NCBI GenBank assembly: GCA_944358685.1 | Contig: CALVRQ010000010.1 | Coordinates: forward strand, 1-5,212 | Reading direction: 5' to 3' | Source: an uncultured Bacilli bacterium | Lineage (GTDB): Bacteria; Bacillota_I; Bacilli_A; RF39; UBA660 | Length of the DNA stretch: 5,212 nt | Part shown: in pieces, positions 4,886-5,212 of the stretch | How positions within the stretch are numbered: the stretch's first letter is position 1 | How the letters are laid out: every line of letters begins with the position of its first letter | Notes under the pieces: generated by a model | What the model saw: the letters and a program-made list of their open reading frames with translations, nothing else | Databases searched by the model: none | What the model was told of the DNA's origin: nothing | Position numbers and translations under genes: made by a program

Positions 4886-5212
4886 ATGAAAATACTAAAA
4901 GGCTATGTATTTAGAATGTATCCAACTGAAAAGCAAAAAGAATTAATTAATAAAACTATTGGATGCTCTAGTTTTGTATATAATTATTTTTTGGATTATA
5001 AAATTAAAGAATATAAAAAAACTGGAAAAAGTAAAAGTGTATATGGTCAAATAAAATTAATTCCATCACTTTCAAAAGAATATCCGTTTTTGAAAGAAGT
5101 AGATAGTTGCGCTTTAAGAACAAGTCTATTTAATTTAGAAGATGCTTATAAAAGATTTTTTAATGGAAACGGTTATCCTAGATTTAAAGCAAAAGGCGTT
5201 CATGAAAGTTAT
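4886..5212 (+). CDS. tnpB: TnpB, RNA-guided nuclease of IS200/IS605-type element (N-terminal 109 aa)
   Basis: The reading frame is open from ATG 4886 to the window end, 109 residues of what is usually a 350-420-residue protein. The N-terminus has the hallmarks of OrfB_IS605 proteins: a YVFRMYPTEKQKELINKTIG strand-helix opening, FVYNYFLDYK, the SLFNLEDAYKRFFNG helix, and the near-invariant GYPRFKAKG (residues 96-104 or so). TnpB is the ancestor of Cas12 nucleases. It binds the omegaRNA made from the element's 3' end and cuts donor or target DNA next to a short TAM, helping the element to persist. The RuvC residues and zinc finger lie outside the window, so activity cannot be judged. The start has GAAGGTGA 4 bases before; the earlier ATG 4881 meets TGA at once. 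The promoter carries a LexA-like box. Confidence 0.9.
   Translation, partial: MKILKGYVFRMYPTEKQKELINKTIGCSSFVYNYFLDYKIKEYKKTGKSKSVYGQIKLIPSLSKEYPFLKEVDSCALRTSLFNLEDAYKRFFNGNGYPRFKAKGVHESY

Larger units (their letters stand above)
4797..5212 (+). mobile_element. 5' part of a second TnpB element (left end uncertain)
   Basis: A tnpB gene begins at 4886 and continues past the window. Only ~90 bases separate it from the terminator of the previous operon, so there is no room for a tnpA upstream; this may be a tnpB-only element (IS1341-like) or have tnpA elsewhere. The left boundary is not identifiable. A small hairpin GTAT-ACTGA-ATAC (4851-4863) lies in this leader and could be part of the left end. 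The start given is simply the end of the terminator. Confidence 0.5.

Overview
The window reads as low-GC Bacillota DNA. Codons are strongly A/T-ended, Shine-Dalgarno sites are strong (AAAGGAGG, AAAGGGGA, GAGGG), promoters are of the sigma-A TTGACA/TATAAT type, and TGA is used as a stop while Trp is TGG, so the code is standard bacterial. The style fits an uncultured Bacilli/Erysipelotrichia-like or related gut Firmicute; the species cannot be read from the sequence. All supported genes lie on the + strand.

Layout: (1) Positions 1 to about 120 hold the right-hand end of an IS200/IS605-type TnpB element. It consists of the 3' scaffold of a probable omegaRNA (reRNA) that overlaps the likely last codons of tnpB, followed by a perfect inverted repeat. 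(2) Directly against it is the C-terminal Rieske [2Fe-2S] domain of a protein with no usable start. It is most simply the stump of a larger gene, probably an FAD-dependent oxidoreductase, cut by the element. (3) A pentapeptide-repeat beta-helix protein (387-995) follows. (4) A well-promoted two-gene unit encodes an unrecognised 557-residue single-span membrane protein (1152-2825) and a small acidic DUF1292-like protein (2839-3132), closed by a short terminator. (5) Guanylate kinase gmk (3179-3859) and a calcineurin-like metallophosphoesterase (3873-4763) form a tight pair closed by a strong terminator. (6) A second TnpB element begins near 4800. Its tnpB (4886 to beyond the window) sits behind a near-consensus promoter whose spacer contains a LexA/SOS-box-like sequence.

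The core is therefore a short chromosomal segment, with gmk as the housekeeping anchor, lying between two TnpB elements in the same orientation. The observations most worth following are the LexA-like site in the tnpB promoter, the omegaRNA end abutting a truncated Rieske gene with a self-complementary would-be guide, and the uncharacterised membrane protein plus DUF1292-like operon. Two starts were moved downstream from the longest reading frame because a Shine-Dalgarno site lies inside the longer version (1152 instead of 1140; 3179 instead of 3146). I saw no tRNA, rRNA or CRISPR array.
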